Assembly (NCBI RefSeq): GCF_001423425.1
Contig: NZ_LMNX01000003.1
Span: 653,044-717,043 of the forward strand
Source: Rhizobium sp. Leaf306
GTDB taxonomy: Bacteria > Pseudomonadota > Alphaproteobacteria > Rhizobiales > Rhizobiaceae
DNA length: 64,000 bases
Direction of reading: 5' to 3'
Shown: piece after piece, positions 1 to 8,615 of the stretch
How the letters are laid out: every line of letters begins with the position of its first letter
How positions within the stretch are numbered: the first letter of the stretch is position 1
The notes under the pieces: model-generated
Told to the model about the DNA's origin: nothing
What the model saw: the letters and a program-made list of their open reading frames with translations, nothing else
The model's database searches: none
Position numbers and translations under genes: made by a program

Positions 1-549
1 TGTCAAAAGCTGCCGCGGGGCACTCTGGATTTCATCGAGGAACCGATCCGCGACGAGACGCCCGGTGCCTACGAAGCACTGCGCAGAATGACGGAGATAC
101 CGTTTGCTATCGGCGAGGAGTTTTCGTCGAAATGGCAATTCCTTCCCTATGTCGAACGTGACCTCCTGCAGTTCTGCCGCATCGACATCTGCAATGTCGG
201 CGGTTTCACCGAAGCGATGAAAATTGCCGGTTGGTGCGAGGCGCATTACGTCGACCTCATGCCGCATGCGCCGCTTGGCGCCGTATGCACGGCGGCCTCC
301 GTCCACCTTGCCGCAGCCGTCGCCAACTTCGCTTGGCTGGAATGCCGCAACTCACCGACAGAGCAGCTGGGTTTCGGTGACCCCGCAACCTACCCGAAAC
401 AGATCGGGATGGATGGAGCCTTCTACCGCGTGCCGGACGAGCCGGGTCTCGGTGTCGATGTCAATGAATCGCTTCTTCAGGCGTCGAGCTTCGAATACAG
501 CGAGCCGCCGCACCTGCGCCGCGATGACGGCTCTTTCACCAACTGGTGA
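1..549 (+). CDS. Mandelate racemase/enolase-superfamily sugar-acid dehydratase, C-terminal part
   Basis: The 5' end lies outside the window; the open frame runs from base 1 to a TGA at 547-549. The visible 182 residues show the end of an enolase-superfamily barrel: FIEEPI near the left edge (a metal-ligand Glu on a barrel strand), then FAIGEEF, then RIDICNVGGF, then the MPHAPLG segment where members of the galactonate dehydratase branch carry a catalytic His. Family members dehydrate sugar acids such as galactonate in the cytoplasm. The substrate cannot be set from this fragment. The gene appears to be the last of an operon lying to the left, because an independent promoter-like sequence follows it. 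Confidence 0.8.
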   Translation, partial: CQKLPRGTLDFIEEPIRDETPGAYEALRRMTEIPFAIGEEFSSKWQFLPYVERDLLQFCRIDICNVGGFTEAMKIAGWCEAHYVDLMPHAPLGAVCTAASVHLAAAVANFAWLECRNSPTEQLGFGDPATYPKQIGMDGAFYRVPDEPGLGVDVNESLLQASSFEYSEPPHLRRDDGSFTNW

Positions 550-627
550 GATCGGGACCAACCGTGTTCGTATCGTGGGTGAACGCGGATGCGCGTCCTT
601 GGTTGATCCGCCGTGCCTAATCTCAAC

Positions 628-652
628 GGAACAAAATCCGGCTCCGCGGGTT
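628..652 (+). promoter_or_regulatory. EcfG/RpoE2-type general stress promoter (GGAAC-N18-TT)
   Basis: GGAAC at 628-632 is followed by exactly 18 bases and then TT at 651-652, within GGGTTG. This matches the consensus of rhizobial EcfG/RpoE2 sigma factors. It lies 46 bases upstream of the start at 698 and would drive that gene and the stress protein gene at 1059. Assigned by eye; the same spacing recurs at three other promoters in the window. Confidence 0.6.
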
Positions 653-697
653 GTCCTCCGCGCATTCGAAAGTGAATGCAGAACTTGGAGGAACACC

Positions 698-1012
698 ATG
701 AAAAAACTTAGCTTTGGCCTCGCTGCAGTCCTTCTTTCGGCATCCGCCGTTCTGGCTCAGACAGAGCCTAAGACGACCGAGACGACACCAGCGGTGAGCA
801 CCTCCGGCGAAACCAATCCGGCCGCACCGGTCGCTGGCAAGAACAGCTTCACAGAGGCGCAGGCAAAATCGAGAATCGAAGAAGCCGGTTACGCGGAAGT
901 CTCCGGTCTGAAGCTGGACGACCAGGGCATCTGGCGCGCCATGGGTACCAAGGACGGCAAGCACGGCAACGTGGCGCTGGACTTCCAGGGCAATGTGGTG
1001 ATGGCGAAGTAA
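698..1012 (+). CDS. Small secreted PepSY-like stress protein
   Basis: A 104-residue protein with a clear Sec signal peptide (MKKLSFGLAAVLLSASAVLAQ), then a Thr/Pro/Ala-rich linker of about 30 residues, then a compact C-terminal domain of about 55 residues (from SFTEAQAKSRIEEAGY to LDFQGNVVMAK). That domain has the helix-then-sheet pattern of small PepSY-like domains. I chose the ATG at 698 because GGAGG lies 6-7 bases before it and the signal peptide begins there; the longer frame upstream is probably untranslated leader. It should act in the periplasm. It is followed after 46 bases by a general stress protein gene, and the GGAAC-N18-TT promoter upstream suggests control by the general stress sigma factor. 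Biochemical function is unknown. Confidence 0.8.
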   Translation: MKKLSFGLAAVLLSASAVLAQTEPKTTETTPAVSTSGETNPAAPVAGKNSFTEAQAKSRIEEAGYAEVSGLKLDDQGIWRAMGTKDGKHGNVALDFQGNVVMAK

Positions 1013-1058
1013 GCCTGATCGTCCCAACAACAATAACGAACACGAAGAGGAAATTCCC

Positions 1059-1670
1059 ATGCGTACCATTACTGGACTTTACGACAGCTACGATGATGCC
1101 CGCGCCGCAGTGAAGGCTCTCGAAGATGCTGGCGTGTCATCCGACGACATCAGCATCGTGTCGCACAAGAACGGCAAGGAAGATATCGAAGGCCAGGGCA
1201 GCAACGCTGCTGAAGGCGCGGGCACAGGCGCTGGCATCGGTGCCGTCGCTGGTGGCGCCGGTGGTCTTCTGGCCGGTCTCGGAATGCTCGCAATCCCAGG
1301 CGTTGGCCCGGTTGTAGCAGCTGGTTGGCTTGCAGCAACGGCAGCCGGTGCTGTCGCTGGCGCAGTGGCCGGTGGCGCAGCAGGCGGCATCGTCGGTGCA
1401 ATGATCGAATCCGGTGTGTCGGAGAAGGACGCCCACCTTTATGCCGAAGGCGTACGCCGCGGCGGTTCGCTGGTCGTCGCCAAGGTCGATGACGACAAGG
1501 CAGTGGCTTCGGAAGCGATCCTGACCCGTTCGCGTTCTGTCGATCTCAACGAGCGTCGTACAGCCTACACCAATGATGGCTGGTCGCAGTTCGACGACAA
1601 GGCTGATCCTTACACACAGGACCAGATCGACGCCGAGCGCGGTCGCTACCGCACCAACACTCCGATCTGA
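1059..1670 (+). CDS. General stress protein 17M-like domain protein with glycine-rich membrane segment
   Basis: A 203-residue protein. The first 45 residues (MRTITGLYDSYDDARAAVKALEDAGV, then SDDISIVSH) match the YflT/GSP17M-like domain. Residues about 50-115 are a long Gly/Ala run (GAGTGAGIGAVAGGAGG and similar) typical of glycine-zipper, membrane-embedded segments. The C-terminal part carries the pattern KDAHLYAEGVRRGGSLVVAKVDDDKA seen in rhizobial relatives. GAGGAA sits 7-8 bases before the ATG. It lies in an operon with the secreted protein gene at 698 and ends at a strong terminator. Its molecular role is not known; association with general stress is inferred from the domain and the promoter. 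Confidence 0.8.
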   Translation: MRTITGLYDSYDDARAAVKALEDAGVSSDDISIVSHKNGKEDIEGQGSNAAEGAGTGAGIGAVAGGAGGLLAGLGMLAIPGVGPVVAAGWLAATAAGAVAGAVAGGAAGGIVGAMIESGVSEKDAHLYAEGVRRGGSLVVAKVDDDKAVASEAILTRSRSVDLNERRTAYTNDGWSQFDDKADPYTQDQIDAERGRYRTNTPI

Positions 1671-1681
1671 TCCATATTCTG

Positions 1682-1713
1682 AAAGGGCGGTCTTCATGGC
1701 CGCCCTTTCTTTA
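1682..1713 (+). terminator. Rho-independent terminator of the 698-1670 operon
   Basis: AAAGGGCGG at 1682-1690 pairs perfectly with CCGCCCTTT at 1700-1708, and a short T-rich tail (CTTTAT) follows. It begins 11 bases after the stop codon at 1670. Confidence 0.85.
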
Positions 1714-1844
1714 TGCCGGGCAATTGCTGGCGACTGCGCAAGGCGGCATCGATCTGTCAACTTGTGCTTTGTCAAAACCAACACGCAGCACCGCAAATTT
1801 AGGCTGGGCCGCGAACTCGATAGTCGCACTCGGGTACAATTCGC

Positions 1845-2639
1845 GTGAAAATAGCCAGCTACAACGTCAACGGCATCAACGGGCGGATCGATATCCTCCT
1901 CCAGTGGCTGGAGGAATCGCAGCCTGATGTCGTGTGTCTGCAGGAGCTCAAAGCGCCTGATCAAAAGTTTCCAATCAAAGCCATTGAAGCAGCCGGTTAC
2001 GGCGCCGTGTGGCACGGGCAGAAATCCTGGAATGGCGTGGCGATTCTAGCGCGCGGCGAAGAGCCGCTGCTGACTCGAAAGGGCCTCCCTGGCGATCCTG
2101 ACGATGTCCAAAGCCGCTATATCGAAGCCCTAGTGGACGGTATCCTCATCGGCAACGTCTATCTTCCGAATGGTAATCCTTCACCCGGCCCGAAATTCGA
2201 TTACAAGCTCGCGTGGCTTTCGCGACTGCAGGACTATGCCGCCGAGCTGATAGAATTAGACGTTCCGGTCGTCATCGCGGGTGATTACAACATCATACCG
2301 ACCGAACTCGACGTCTATAAGCCTGAGCGATGGGCAGATGATGCGTTGTTCCGGGCCGAAGTTCGCAATGAATTCAGGGAGCTTCTCGCGCAGGGCTGGA
2401 CGGATGCCATTCGCAGGTTACATGCCGACGAGCGCATCTACACCTTCTGGGACTACATCCGGAATGCGTATGGGCGAAACGCAGGACTTCGCCTCGACCA
2501 TTTCCTGTTGAGCCCAGGTCTCGCAGACGACCTCTCGCGAGCCGAGGTCGACATGCATGTTCGGGGCTGGGCCCACACGAGCGACCATGCACCTGTATGG
2601 ATAGAGTTGTTAGACGATCTTAAAAAAGGAGCTGAGTGA
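1845..2639 (+). CDS. xthA: Exodeoxyribonuclease III (AP endonuclease family)
   Basis: A 264-residue cytoplasmic DNA-repair enzyme that cuts at abasic sites and removes 3' blocking groups. Motifs of the exonuclease/endonuclease/phosphatase fold are intact: SYNVNGI at residues 5-11, CLQELK with the metal-binding Glu34, the AGDYNI catalytic Asp/Asn segment, LRLDHFL, and the terminal TSDHAPV with the catalytic Asp-His pair. The start is a GTG at 1845, giving the typical MKIASYNVNG opening; no ATG is placed to replace it. The stop overlaps the ATG of the next small gene. Rhizobia often carry two such paralogues, so this may be one of two. Confidence 0.93.
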   Translation: MKIASYNVNGINGRIDILLQWLEESQPDVVCLQELKAPDQKFPIKAIEAAGYGAVWHGQKSWNGVAILARGEEPLLTRKGLPGDPDDVQSRYIEALVDGILIGNVYLPNGNPSPGPKFDYKLAWLSRLQDYAAELIELDVPVVIAGDYNIIPTELDVYKPERWADDALFRAEVRNEFRELLAQGWTDAIRRLHADERIYTFWDYIRNAYGRNAGLRLDHFLLSPGLADDLSRAEVDMHVRGWAHTSDHAPVWIELLDDLKKGAE

Positions 2640-2848
2640 TGGAAGGCCATTGGACAAACGAACTTCGCCAGAAGGTTGAGGCACTCGTCGACGAATACGT
2701 TGCAGCTGGAGCATCCCAGAGCGATGTGCTCGATGTCGTAGCAAAGACAGGGGTCGATCTGCGGCTTCCGAAAACCGATGAGCCTGATCGCGCCAGCGAC
2801 AAGGCTGTTGTCGAGGAACCCGCCAACGATTGGCCGGCTGCGACGTAA
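2639..2848 (+). CDS. Small hypothetical protein coupled to xthA
   Basis: A 69-residue acidic protein (MEGHWTNELRQKVEALVDEY, then VAAGASQSDVLDVVAKTGVD). The first 50 residues look like two short helices; the tail is Pro/Glu/Asp-rich and probably disordered. The ATG at 2639 overlaps the xthA stop (ATGA), and AAGGAG ends 7 bases before it, which suggests translational coupling. I do not recognise a family. Its fusion to xthA by overlap suggests co-expression with DNA repair, but that is inference only. Confidence 0.6.
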   Translation: MEGHWTNELRQKVEALVDEYVAAGASQSDVLDVVAKTGVDLRLPKTDEPDRASDKAVVEEPANDWPAAT

Positions 2849-2889
2849 GGCTGCGCGGAGGGGCGTGACGATCACGTTGCCGCGGACTA

Positions 2890-2917
2890 CCATAACCGCC
2901 CGGCATGGCGGTTATGG
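2890..2917 (+). terminator. Perfect 11-bp stem-loop before the epimerase gene
   Basis: CCATAACCGCC at 2890-2900 and GGCGGTTATGG at 2907-2917 are exact inverted copies around a 6-base loop. No T-run follows on the plus strand, so it may be a weak terminator for xthA and its partner or a leader structure for the gene at 2944. Confidence 0.5.
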
Positions 2918-2943
2918 CTCACATATGGGAAGGGAACAGAAAC

Positions 2944-3837
2944 ATGACAAAGCGGATCGTTTTCACTGGCGGCACCGGAAAAGCCGGCAAGCATGCGGTA
3001 TCGTATCTTCTCGCGAAGGGATACTCGGTCCTGAATGTCGATCTGAAACCGCTCGATATGCCCGGCGTGAATACGCTGATCACGGATATCACCGACAGCG
3101 GCCAGGTCTTCAATGCGTTGACGACGCATTTTGGGTTCTCCGGCTTCGAAGACGGCGCACCACCATCGGCACCCGATGCGGTCGTCCATTTCGCAGCCGT
3201 TCCACGCGTGCTGATCGAGCCTGATAACAAAACATTCGAAGCCAATGTCATGGGCACCTATAACGTGCTGGAAGCCGCCATGAAGCTCGGCGTACGCAAA
3301 GTCGTGATTGCTTCAAGCGAGACGACCTACGGCGTCTGCTTTGCCGAAGGTGACAAGAATTTCCACGCGTTTCCGCTGGAAGAAGATTACGACAGCGATC
3401 CGATGGACAGCTACGGATTGTCGAAAGTCGTCAACGAAAAAACCGCTCGCGCCTTTGCCATGCGCTACGGAGCCGACGTCTATGCTCTGCGCATCGGAAA
3501 CGTGATCGAGCCTGACGAATACGACAATTTCGCAGATTTCCTTGAACAGCCTATGTCGCGAAAACGCAATGCGTGGAGCTACATCGACGCGCGCGACCTT
3601 GGTCAGATCGTCCATCTCTGCCTGGAGAAAGACGGGCTTGGCTATCAGGTCTTCAACGCAGTCAACGACACGATCACCGCCGAGCTGCCAACCGCCGAAT
3701 TCCTCGCAAAATATTGTCCGGATACGCCGGTCTGGCGCGAGATGGGTCGGGATGAAGCGCCGCTCTCGAACCGCAAGGCCCGCGAAGTTTTAGGCTTCCG
3801 CGAAGAGCATCCCTGGCGGCGATATATGCTTCGCTGA
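2944..3837 (+). CDS. NAD-dependent epimerase/dehydratase (extended SDR)
   Basis: A 297-residue Rossmann-fold protein. [11 protein letters not shown] at residues 7-17 is the glycine-rich NAD(P)-binding loop, DLKP at 33-36 follows strand 2, HFAAVP is the strand-4 segment, and SYGLSK at 156-161 supplies Tyr157 and Lys161 of the catalytic YxxxK. SSETTYG gives the Ser/Thr partner. I chose the ATG at 2944 (AAGGGAAC upstream) over an in-frame ATG at 2905, which would add residues with no family match and lies inside a perfect hairpin. Relatives act on nucleotide sugars or uronates; the substrate is not evident and there is no sugar-biosynthesis neighbour. Confidence 0.8.
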   Translation: MTKRIVFTGGTGKAGKHAVSYLLAKGYSVLNVDLKPLDMPGVNTLITDITDSGQVFNALTTHFGFSGFEDGAPPSAPDAVVHFAAVPRVLIEPDNKTFEANVMGTYNVLEAAMKLGVRKVVIASSETTYGVCFAEGDKNFHAFPLEEDYDSDPMDSYGLSKVVNEKTARAFAMRYGADVYALRIGNVIEPDEYDNFADFLEQPMSRKRNAWSYIDARDLGQIVHLCLEKDGLGYQVFNAVNDTITAELPTAEFLAKYCPDTPVWREMGRDEAPLSNRKAREVLGFREEHPWRRYMLR

Positions 3838-3888
3838 GCTGCCAGATTGTCCGCTTCCGCGAGGGCGGGGGAGCTTGAAATGGATGCG

Positions 3889-3917
3889 GACGTCAGCCTA
3901 TCGGAGGGGCTGGCGTC
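3889..3917 (+). other. Imperfect stem-loop in the pccB leader
   Basis: GACGTCAGCC at 3889-3898 pairs with GGCTGGCGTC at 3908-3917 with one G-T pair. It sits 52 bases after the epimerase stop and 135 bases before pccB. With no T-run it could be a weak terminator or part of the pccB leader. The rest of the 214-base gap shows no gene. Confidence 0.35.
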
Positions 3918-4051
3918 ATCTCCGGCAAGCGGTTAGCAATAGTTCTAGACGAAGCCGCAGCTTCATCTTTGATCGCGAAGGCATAAGGCGCGCCGCTGTC
4001 GCATCAGCCTTAGCTGGGGCACGGGGACGAGGGGATGGGAGACGACAACGC

Positions 4052-5584
4052 ATGCTGCAGATAATCGAACAGCTGGAACAACGCAGGGCTGAGGCGCGTC
4101 TTGGAGGGGGACAAAGACGGATCGACGCCCAGCACGCGAAGGGCAAGCTGACGGCGCGCGAGCGGATAGAGGTCCTGCTGGACGAGGGCTCCTTCGAGGA
4201 GTTCGACATGTATGTCACCCATCGCTGTACGGATTTCGGCATGGAGACACAGAAGGTGGCCGGCGACGGTGTCGTGACCGGCTGGGGCACCATCAACGGG
4301 CGCCAGGTCTATGTCTTCAGCCAGGATTTCACAGTGCTCGGCGGGTCTCTGTCCGAAACCCATGCCCAGAAGATCTGCAAGATCATGGATATGGCGGTAA
4401 AGGTCGGAGCTCCGGTCATAGGCCTCAACGATTCCGGCGGCGCTCGCATCCAGGAAGGCGTCGCCTCGCTCGGCGGCTATGCGGAAGTGTTTCGCCGCAA
4501 TGCCGAGGTTTCCGGCGTCATCCCGCAGATCTCGGTGATCATGGGACCATGCGCCGGCGGCGCCGTCTATTCGCCTGCCATGACCGACTTCATCTTCATG
4601 GTGCGCGACACGTCCTATATGTTCGTGACGGGTCCCGACGTGGTGAAGACCGTAACGAACGAGATCGTGACCGCCGAAGAACTGGGGGGCGCCACGACCC
4701 ATACTCAGAAATCTTCGGTCGCGGATGCCGCATTCGAAAACGACGTGGAAGCGCTGGAAGCGGTCAGGCAGCTGTTCGACTTTCTGCCTCTCAACAATCG
4801 CCAGAAGCCCCCGGTTCGCCCTGTCCATGACGACCCGTCGCGGCTGGAGATGCGGCTCGATACGCTGATCCCAGATAGCGCGGCCAAGCCCTATGACATG
4901 AAGGAACTGATCACGGCACTTGCCGATGAAGGCGACTTCTTCGAGATCCAGGAAGCCTTTGCGAAAAACATCATCACCGGTTTCATTCGCATGGAGGGAC
5001 AGACGATCGGCATCGTTGCCAACCAGCCGATGGTGCTGGCCGGCTGCCTCGATATCGACTCGTCGCGCAAGGCGGCGCGGTTTGTGCGGTTCTGCGATGC
5101 GTTTTCCATTCCGCTGCTGACGCTGGTCGATGTGCCGGGCTTCCTTCCGGGCACGGCGCAGGAATATGGCGGCGTCATCAAGCACGGCGCAAAGCTGCTG
5201 TTTGCCTATTCGCAGGCCACCGTGCCGATGGTGACGCTGATAACCCGCAAGGCATATGGGGGCGCGTATGACGTGATGGCGTCCAAACATATCGGCGCCG
5301 ATATCAACTATGCCTGGCCGACGGCTGAAATCGCCGTTATGGGCGCTAAAGGTGCGACCGAGATCCTGTATAGGTCGGAGCTTGACGATCCGGACAAGAT
5401 CGCAGCCCGCACCCGGGAATACGAGGAGCGGTTCGCCAACCCGTTTATCGCGGCAGAGCGTGGCTTTATCGACGATGTGATCATGCCGCATTCGTCGCGC
5501 CGTCGTATCGCAAGGGCATTTGCCTCGTTGCGCGACAAGCAGGTGCAGACCCATTGGAAAAAGCACGACACAATCCCGCTGTGA
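4052..5584 (+). CDS. pccB: Propionyl-CoA carboxylase beta subunit (carboxyltransferase)
   Basis: A 510-residue acyl-CoA carboxyltransferase, the usual length of rhizobial PccB. It transfers CO2 from carboxybiotin on PccA to propionyl-CoA, giving methylmalonyl-CoA. The N-terminal crotonase-like half has [20 protein letters not shown] and [13 protein letters not shown] (acyl-CoA site); the C-terminal half has [17 protein letters not shown] and [10 protein letters not shown] start at the ATG at 4052 ([20 protein letters not shown]), which matches the family; the frame is open back to 3875, but those 59 residues are Arg/Ser-rich and look untranslated. pccA follows after 10 bases. The pathway clears propionyl-CoA from valine, isoleucine and odd-chain fatty acids. 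Confidence 0.95.
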   Translation: MLQIIEQLEQRRAEARLGGGQRRIDAQHAKGKLTARERIEVLLDEGSFEEFDMYVTHRCTDFGMETQKVAGDGVVTGWGTINGRQVYVFSQDFTVLGGSLSETHAQKICKIMDMAVKVGAPVIGLNDSGGARIQEGVASLGGYAEVFRRNAEVSGVIPQISVIMGPCAGGAVYSPAMTDFIFMVRDTSYMFVTGPDVVKTVTNEIVTAEELGGATTHTQKSSVADAAFENDVEALEAVRQLFDFLPLNNRQKPPVRPVHDDPSRLEMRLDTLIPDSAAKPYDMKELITALADEGDFFEIQEAFAKNIITGFIRMEGQTIGIVANQPMVLAGCLDIDSSRKAARFVRFCDAFSIPLLTLVDVPGFLPGTAQEYGGVIKHGAKLLFAYSQATVPMVTLITRKAYGGAYDVMASKHIGADINYAWPTAEIAVMGAKGATEILYRSELDDPDKIAARTREYEERFANPFIAAERGFIDDVIMPHSSRRRIARAFASLRDKQVQTHWKKHDTIPL

Positions 5585-5594
5585 GGCTCCAAGC

Positions 5595-7598
5595 ATGATC
5601 AAGAAAATCCTGATCGCCAATCGCGGCGAAATTGCCTGCCGGGTCATCCGGACCGCCAAGCGGATGGGTATCGCAACCGTCGCCGTCTACTCGGACGCCG
5701 ATCGTGATGCGCTGCATGTGAGGATGGCGGATGAGGCGGTTCATATCGGTCCAGCACCTTCCGACCAGTCCTATATCGTCATCGACCGTATTCTCGATGC
5801 CGTCGCGAAAACAGGCGCAGATGCCGTCCACCCTGGATACGGGTTTCTGTCGGAAAACGCCCTGTTCGCAGCAGCGCTCGAGAAAGCTGGCATCATCTTC
5901 ATCGGTCCGCCGGTCAGGGCGATCAAAGCGATGGGCGACAAGATCACGTCCAAGAAAATCGCCGCCGAAGCGGGCGTTTCGACCGTGCCGGGTCACATGG
6001 ATCTCATTGCGGATGCCGATGAGGCCGTAAAGATTTCCTCCTCGATCGGCTATCCGGTCATGATCAAGGCGTCTGCCGGCGGTGGCGGCAAGGGCATGCG
6101 GATCGCCTGGAACGATGCCGAAGCCCGGGAAGGTTTCCAGTCATCCAAAAACGAGGCGAAGTCTTCCTTTGGCGACGATCGCATCTTCATCGAAAAATTC
6201 GTGACGCAACCGCGTCACATCGAGATCCAGGTACTCGGCGACCAGCACGGGACCACGCTCTATCTCGGGGAGCGCGAATGCTCGATCCAGAGGCGAAACC
6301 AGAAGGTTATCGAGGAAGCGCCGTCTCCCTTCCTCGATGAGCAGACCCGGAAAGCGATGGGCGAGCAGGCCGTCTTGCTCGCAAAGGCCGTTGGTTATTT
6401 CTCCGCGGGCACAGTCGAATTCATCGTCGACGGCAACAGGAAATTCTACTTCCTCGAAATGAACACCCGGCTGCAGGTCGAGCATCCTGTGACGGAGCTA
6501 ATTACCGGCGTCGATCTCGTCGAACAGATGATCCGGATCGCGGCCGGTGAAAAGCTGGCCCTCAGCCAGGACGACGTGAAGCTTGAAGGCTGGGCGATCG
6601 AAAGCCGGCTCTATGCCGAAGATCCCTATCGCAATTTCCTGCCGTCGATCGGCAGGCTCAGCCGCTACCGTCCACCGGTCGAGGGCGTCAAGCAAGATGG
6701 CACGATCGTGCGCAACGATACCGGCGTCTTCGAGGGTGGCGAGATTTCGATGTACTACGACCCGATGGTCGCCAAGCTCTGCACCTGGGCAAAAGACAGG
6801 ACGGCTGCGATCGATGCGATGGCGACTGCGCTCGACGGTTTTGAGGTCGAGGGCATCGGCCACAACCTACCCTTCCTCTCGGCGGTCATGAGCCAGGAGC
6901 GTTTCCGCTCCGGCAACTTGACGACGGCCTATATCGCCGAGGAGTTTCCCGATGGCTTTTCCGGTGTGCAACCCGATGCGGATGCGTTGCGGACGCTGGC
7001 AGCGATCGCGGCGTTTGCGCATCAGATGATCAGGCAACGGGCGCTGCAGATCTCAGGAACGCTTGCGACCGCTGGCCGCGTGACGGCAAAGGACTGGATC
7101 GTGGCGCTGGCAGACGCTGAGGAAACGGTCACGATCGAGACCGGATCGGCAGAAAGCGCCGTCGTATTTGCAGATGGCAGTCGCTTCGCGATCTCTTCGG
7201 ACTGGCTGCCCGGCAAGCGACTTGCCAGTTTTACCATCGGTGACAGAGTTGCCGAAGTGAAAATCGATCTGATCGGATCGGCCATCCGGCTACGTTGGCG
7301 CGGTATGGATGTCAGGGCGCGGGTGCGTTCACCGCGTGTTGCGCAGCTTGCACGCCTGATGCCGGTCAAGGTCCCGCCGGATATGTCGCGAATGCTGCTT
7401 TGCCCGATGCCCGGCGTCATCACCTCGGTCACGGTCGGCGTGGGCGATCAGGTGGAAGCAGGTCAGACGCTGGCGACTGTCGAGGCGATGAAGATGGAAA
7501 ATGTCCTGAAGGCGGAACGTCGTGGCGTGGTGAAGCGGGTGACAGCATTGCCCGGCCAGAGCCTTGCGGTTGATGAACTAATCATGGAATTCGAGTAA
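5595..7598 (+). CDS. pccA: Propionyl-CoA carboxylase alpha subunit (biotin carboxylase plus biotin carrier)
   Basis: A 667-residue protein. Residues 1-450 are a biotin carboxylase: IANRGEIACR at the start, the ATP-grasp glycine loop KASAGGGGKGMR, and EMNTRLQVEHPVTE. A linking domain of about 120 residues follows. The C-terminal biotinyl domain carries EAMKMEN with the biotinylated Lys at about 633. The ATG at 5595 lies 10 bases after the pccB stop. It carboxylates biotin with ATP and bicarbonate and assembles with PccB in the cytoplasm. The methylmalonyl-CoA mutase gene, often nearby in rhizobia, is not adjacent; the next genes face the other way. Confidence 0.95.
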   Translation: MIKKILIANRGEIACRVIRTAKRMGIATVAVYSDADRDALHVRMADEAVHIGPAPSDQSYIVIDRILDAVAKTGADAVHPGYGFLSENALFAAALEKAGIIFIGPPVRAIKAMGDKITSKKIAAEAGVSTVPGHMDLIADADEAVKISSSIGYPVMIKASAGGGGKGMRIAWNDAEAREGFQSSKNEAKSSFGDDRIFIEKFVTQPRHIEIQVLGDQHGTTLYLGERECSIQRRNQKVIEEAPSPFLDEQTRKAMGEQAVLLAKAVGYFSAGTVEFIVDGNRKFYFLEMNTRLQVEHPVTELITGVDLVEQMIRIAAGEKLALSQDDVKLEGWAIESRLYAEDPYRNFLPSIGRLSRYRPPVEGVKQDGTIVRNDTGVFEGGEISMYYDPMVAKLCTWAKDRTAAIDAMATALDGFEVEGIGHNLPFLSAVMSQERFRSGNLTTAYIAEEFPDGFSGVQPDADALRTLAAIAAFAHQMIRQRALQISGTLATAGRVTAKDWIVALADAEETVTIETGSAESAVVFADGSRFAISSDWLPGKRLASFTIGDRVAEVKIDLIGSAIRLRWRGMDVRARVRSPRVAQLARLMPVKVPPDMSRMLLCPMPGVITSVTVGVGDQVEAGQTLATVEAMKMENVLKAERRGVVKRVTALPGQSLAVDELIMEFE

Positions 7599-7655
7599 GG
7601 CCCGCCGACGATCTCTCAGGAAACGGTATCGACGCCCACACACAGGGTCCACGGT

Positions 7656-8615
7656 TCAGCGGTTCTTGAGAACCGTGCAGGAAACGCCGTGGGCTTTAAT
7701 TTCATTGCAAAGCTTGACTGCAGCGGCCCGGCTTTCCTCACCGATGCGGGCTGCGTAGCGCGGACGACGACCGAAATTTCCGCCGCGCTGGCGCACGATA
7801 AGTGCGCGTTCGGCATTAAGCGGCGAGGGCAGTTTCGCAGCCGAGGCGGCAAATAGCCGGCCGGCAACGCCAGGGTTATAATGCGCGGCGAGCTGGACAC
7901 CCCAGGGCGCCCAGTCGGCTGACGCACCGAGAACCGGATCGTTGATGCGCCGAGTGTCCGCCAGCGCGACGCAGGCGTCCTTAAACGGTTTTTGAGGGTC
8001 CAGATCGGGTGCGGCAACCGCCGGAGCATTGTCTCTCCAGACTTCCGCGGGATAGCCTGTAATCGCGAAGACGTAGTCCCGCGTCTCCATCGGCAGGCTT
8101 CCTGAACCGAGAAACCGCTGAAGCCTTGCCTCTCCGGCATTGTAGGCGGCTGCCGAGAGACCAAAATTGCCGAACTTGTCTTTCATTTCAGCAAGATATT
8201 TGGCCGAAGCATCGAGCGCATCGATGACGTTGAAGCTGTTGTCCAAGCCGCGCAAACGGGCGGTATCGGGCATGAATTGCGCGATACCCTGCGCGCCCTT
8301 CGGGCTGACTGCTTCAGGCCGAAACAGGCTTTCACGCCATATCAGGCGGGCGAAAAAGGCGGGCGGCATCTTCTGTTCTGTCGCGAAATGTTCGATCGCG
8401 TGACAGAGATCGACGTTGAACGTCTCCTTGGCGATGCAGAGCGCTTCGTCGCCGTCGCGCCGCTCGTAGAGGCACTCCGTCTCTTTGGTTGGTTCCGGAG
8501 GTGCGGTCTCGGCAGCGACAGGGTCGGCAAAGGCAGCCGCGACCATCAAAGCGCCAGCGCCCAGAAGTTGGAATTCCCTTTTCAACAAAAACCGCTCTCT
8601 TCTATCCGTTCGCAT
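7656..8615 (-). CDS. Lytic murein transglycosylase (SLT domain)
   Basis: A 319-residue exported protein that cleaves peptidoglycan between MurNAc and GlcNAc, forming 1,6-anhydro ends. After a signal peptide (residues about 1-36, cleavage near VAAETA) and a Cys-containing linker, the SLT domain starts near residue 85. LIWRESLFRPEA contains the catalytic Glu95, followed by SPKGAQGIAQFMP and SAAAYNAGEARL, all diagnostic of the lysozyme-like transglycosylase fold. The C-terminal 100 residues include a basic region (ALIVRQRGGNFGRRPRYAAR) that may bind the wall. Its start overlaps the end of the metallophosphoesterase gene by 14 bases, so the two are probably co-transcribed. Confidence 0.9.
   Translation of the reverse strand: MRTDRRERFLLKREFQLLGAGALMVAAAFADPVAAETAPPEPTKETECLYERRDGDEALCIAKETFNVDLCHAIEHFATEQKMPPAFFARLIWRESLFRPEAVSPKGAQGIAQFMPDTARLRGLDNSFNVIDALDASAKYLAEMKDKFGNFGLSAAAYNAGEARLQRFLGSGSLPMETRDYVFAITGYPAEVWRDNAPAVAAPDLDPQKPFKDACVALADTRRINDPVLGASADWAPWGVQLAAHYNPGVAGRLFAASAAKLPSPLNAERALIVRQRGGNFGRRPRYAARIGEESRAAAVKLCNEIKAHGVSCTVLKNR

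Noticed and set aside
1137..2015. 292-codon open frame on the minus strand
   Set aside because: It crosses the GSP17M-like gene, its terminator and the xthA start; Cys/Arg-rich composition is typical of a shadow frame.
3875..4051. Longer start for pccB
   Set aside because: The extra 59 residues are Ser/Arg-rich, contain the leader stem-loop and have no counterpart in PccB proteins.
4010..5659. 549-codon open frame on the minus strand
   Set aside because: It lies wholly antisense to pccB, is Arg/His-rich with no family motifs, and is explained by codon bias of the real gene.
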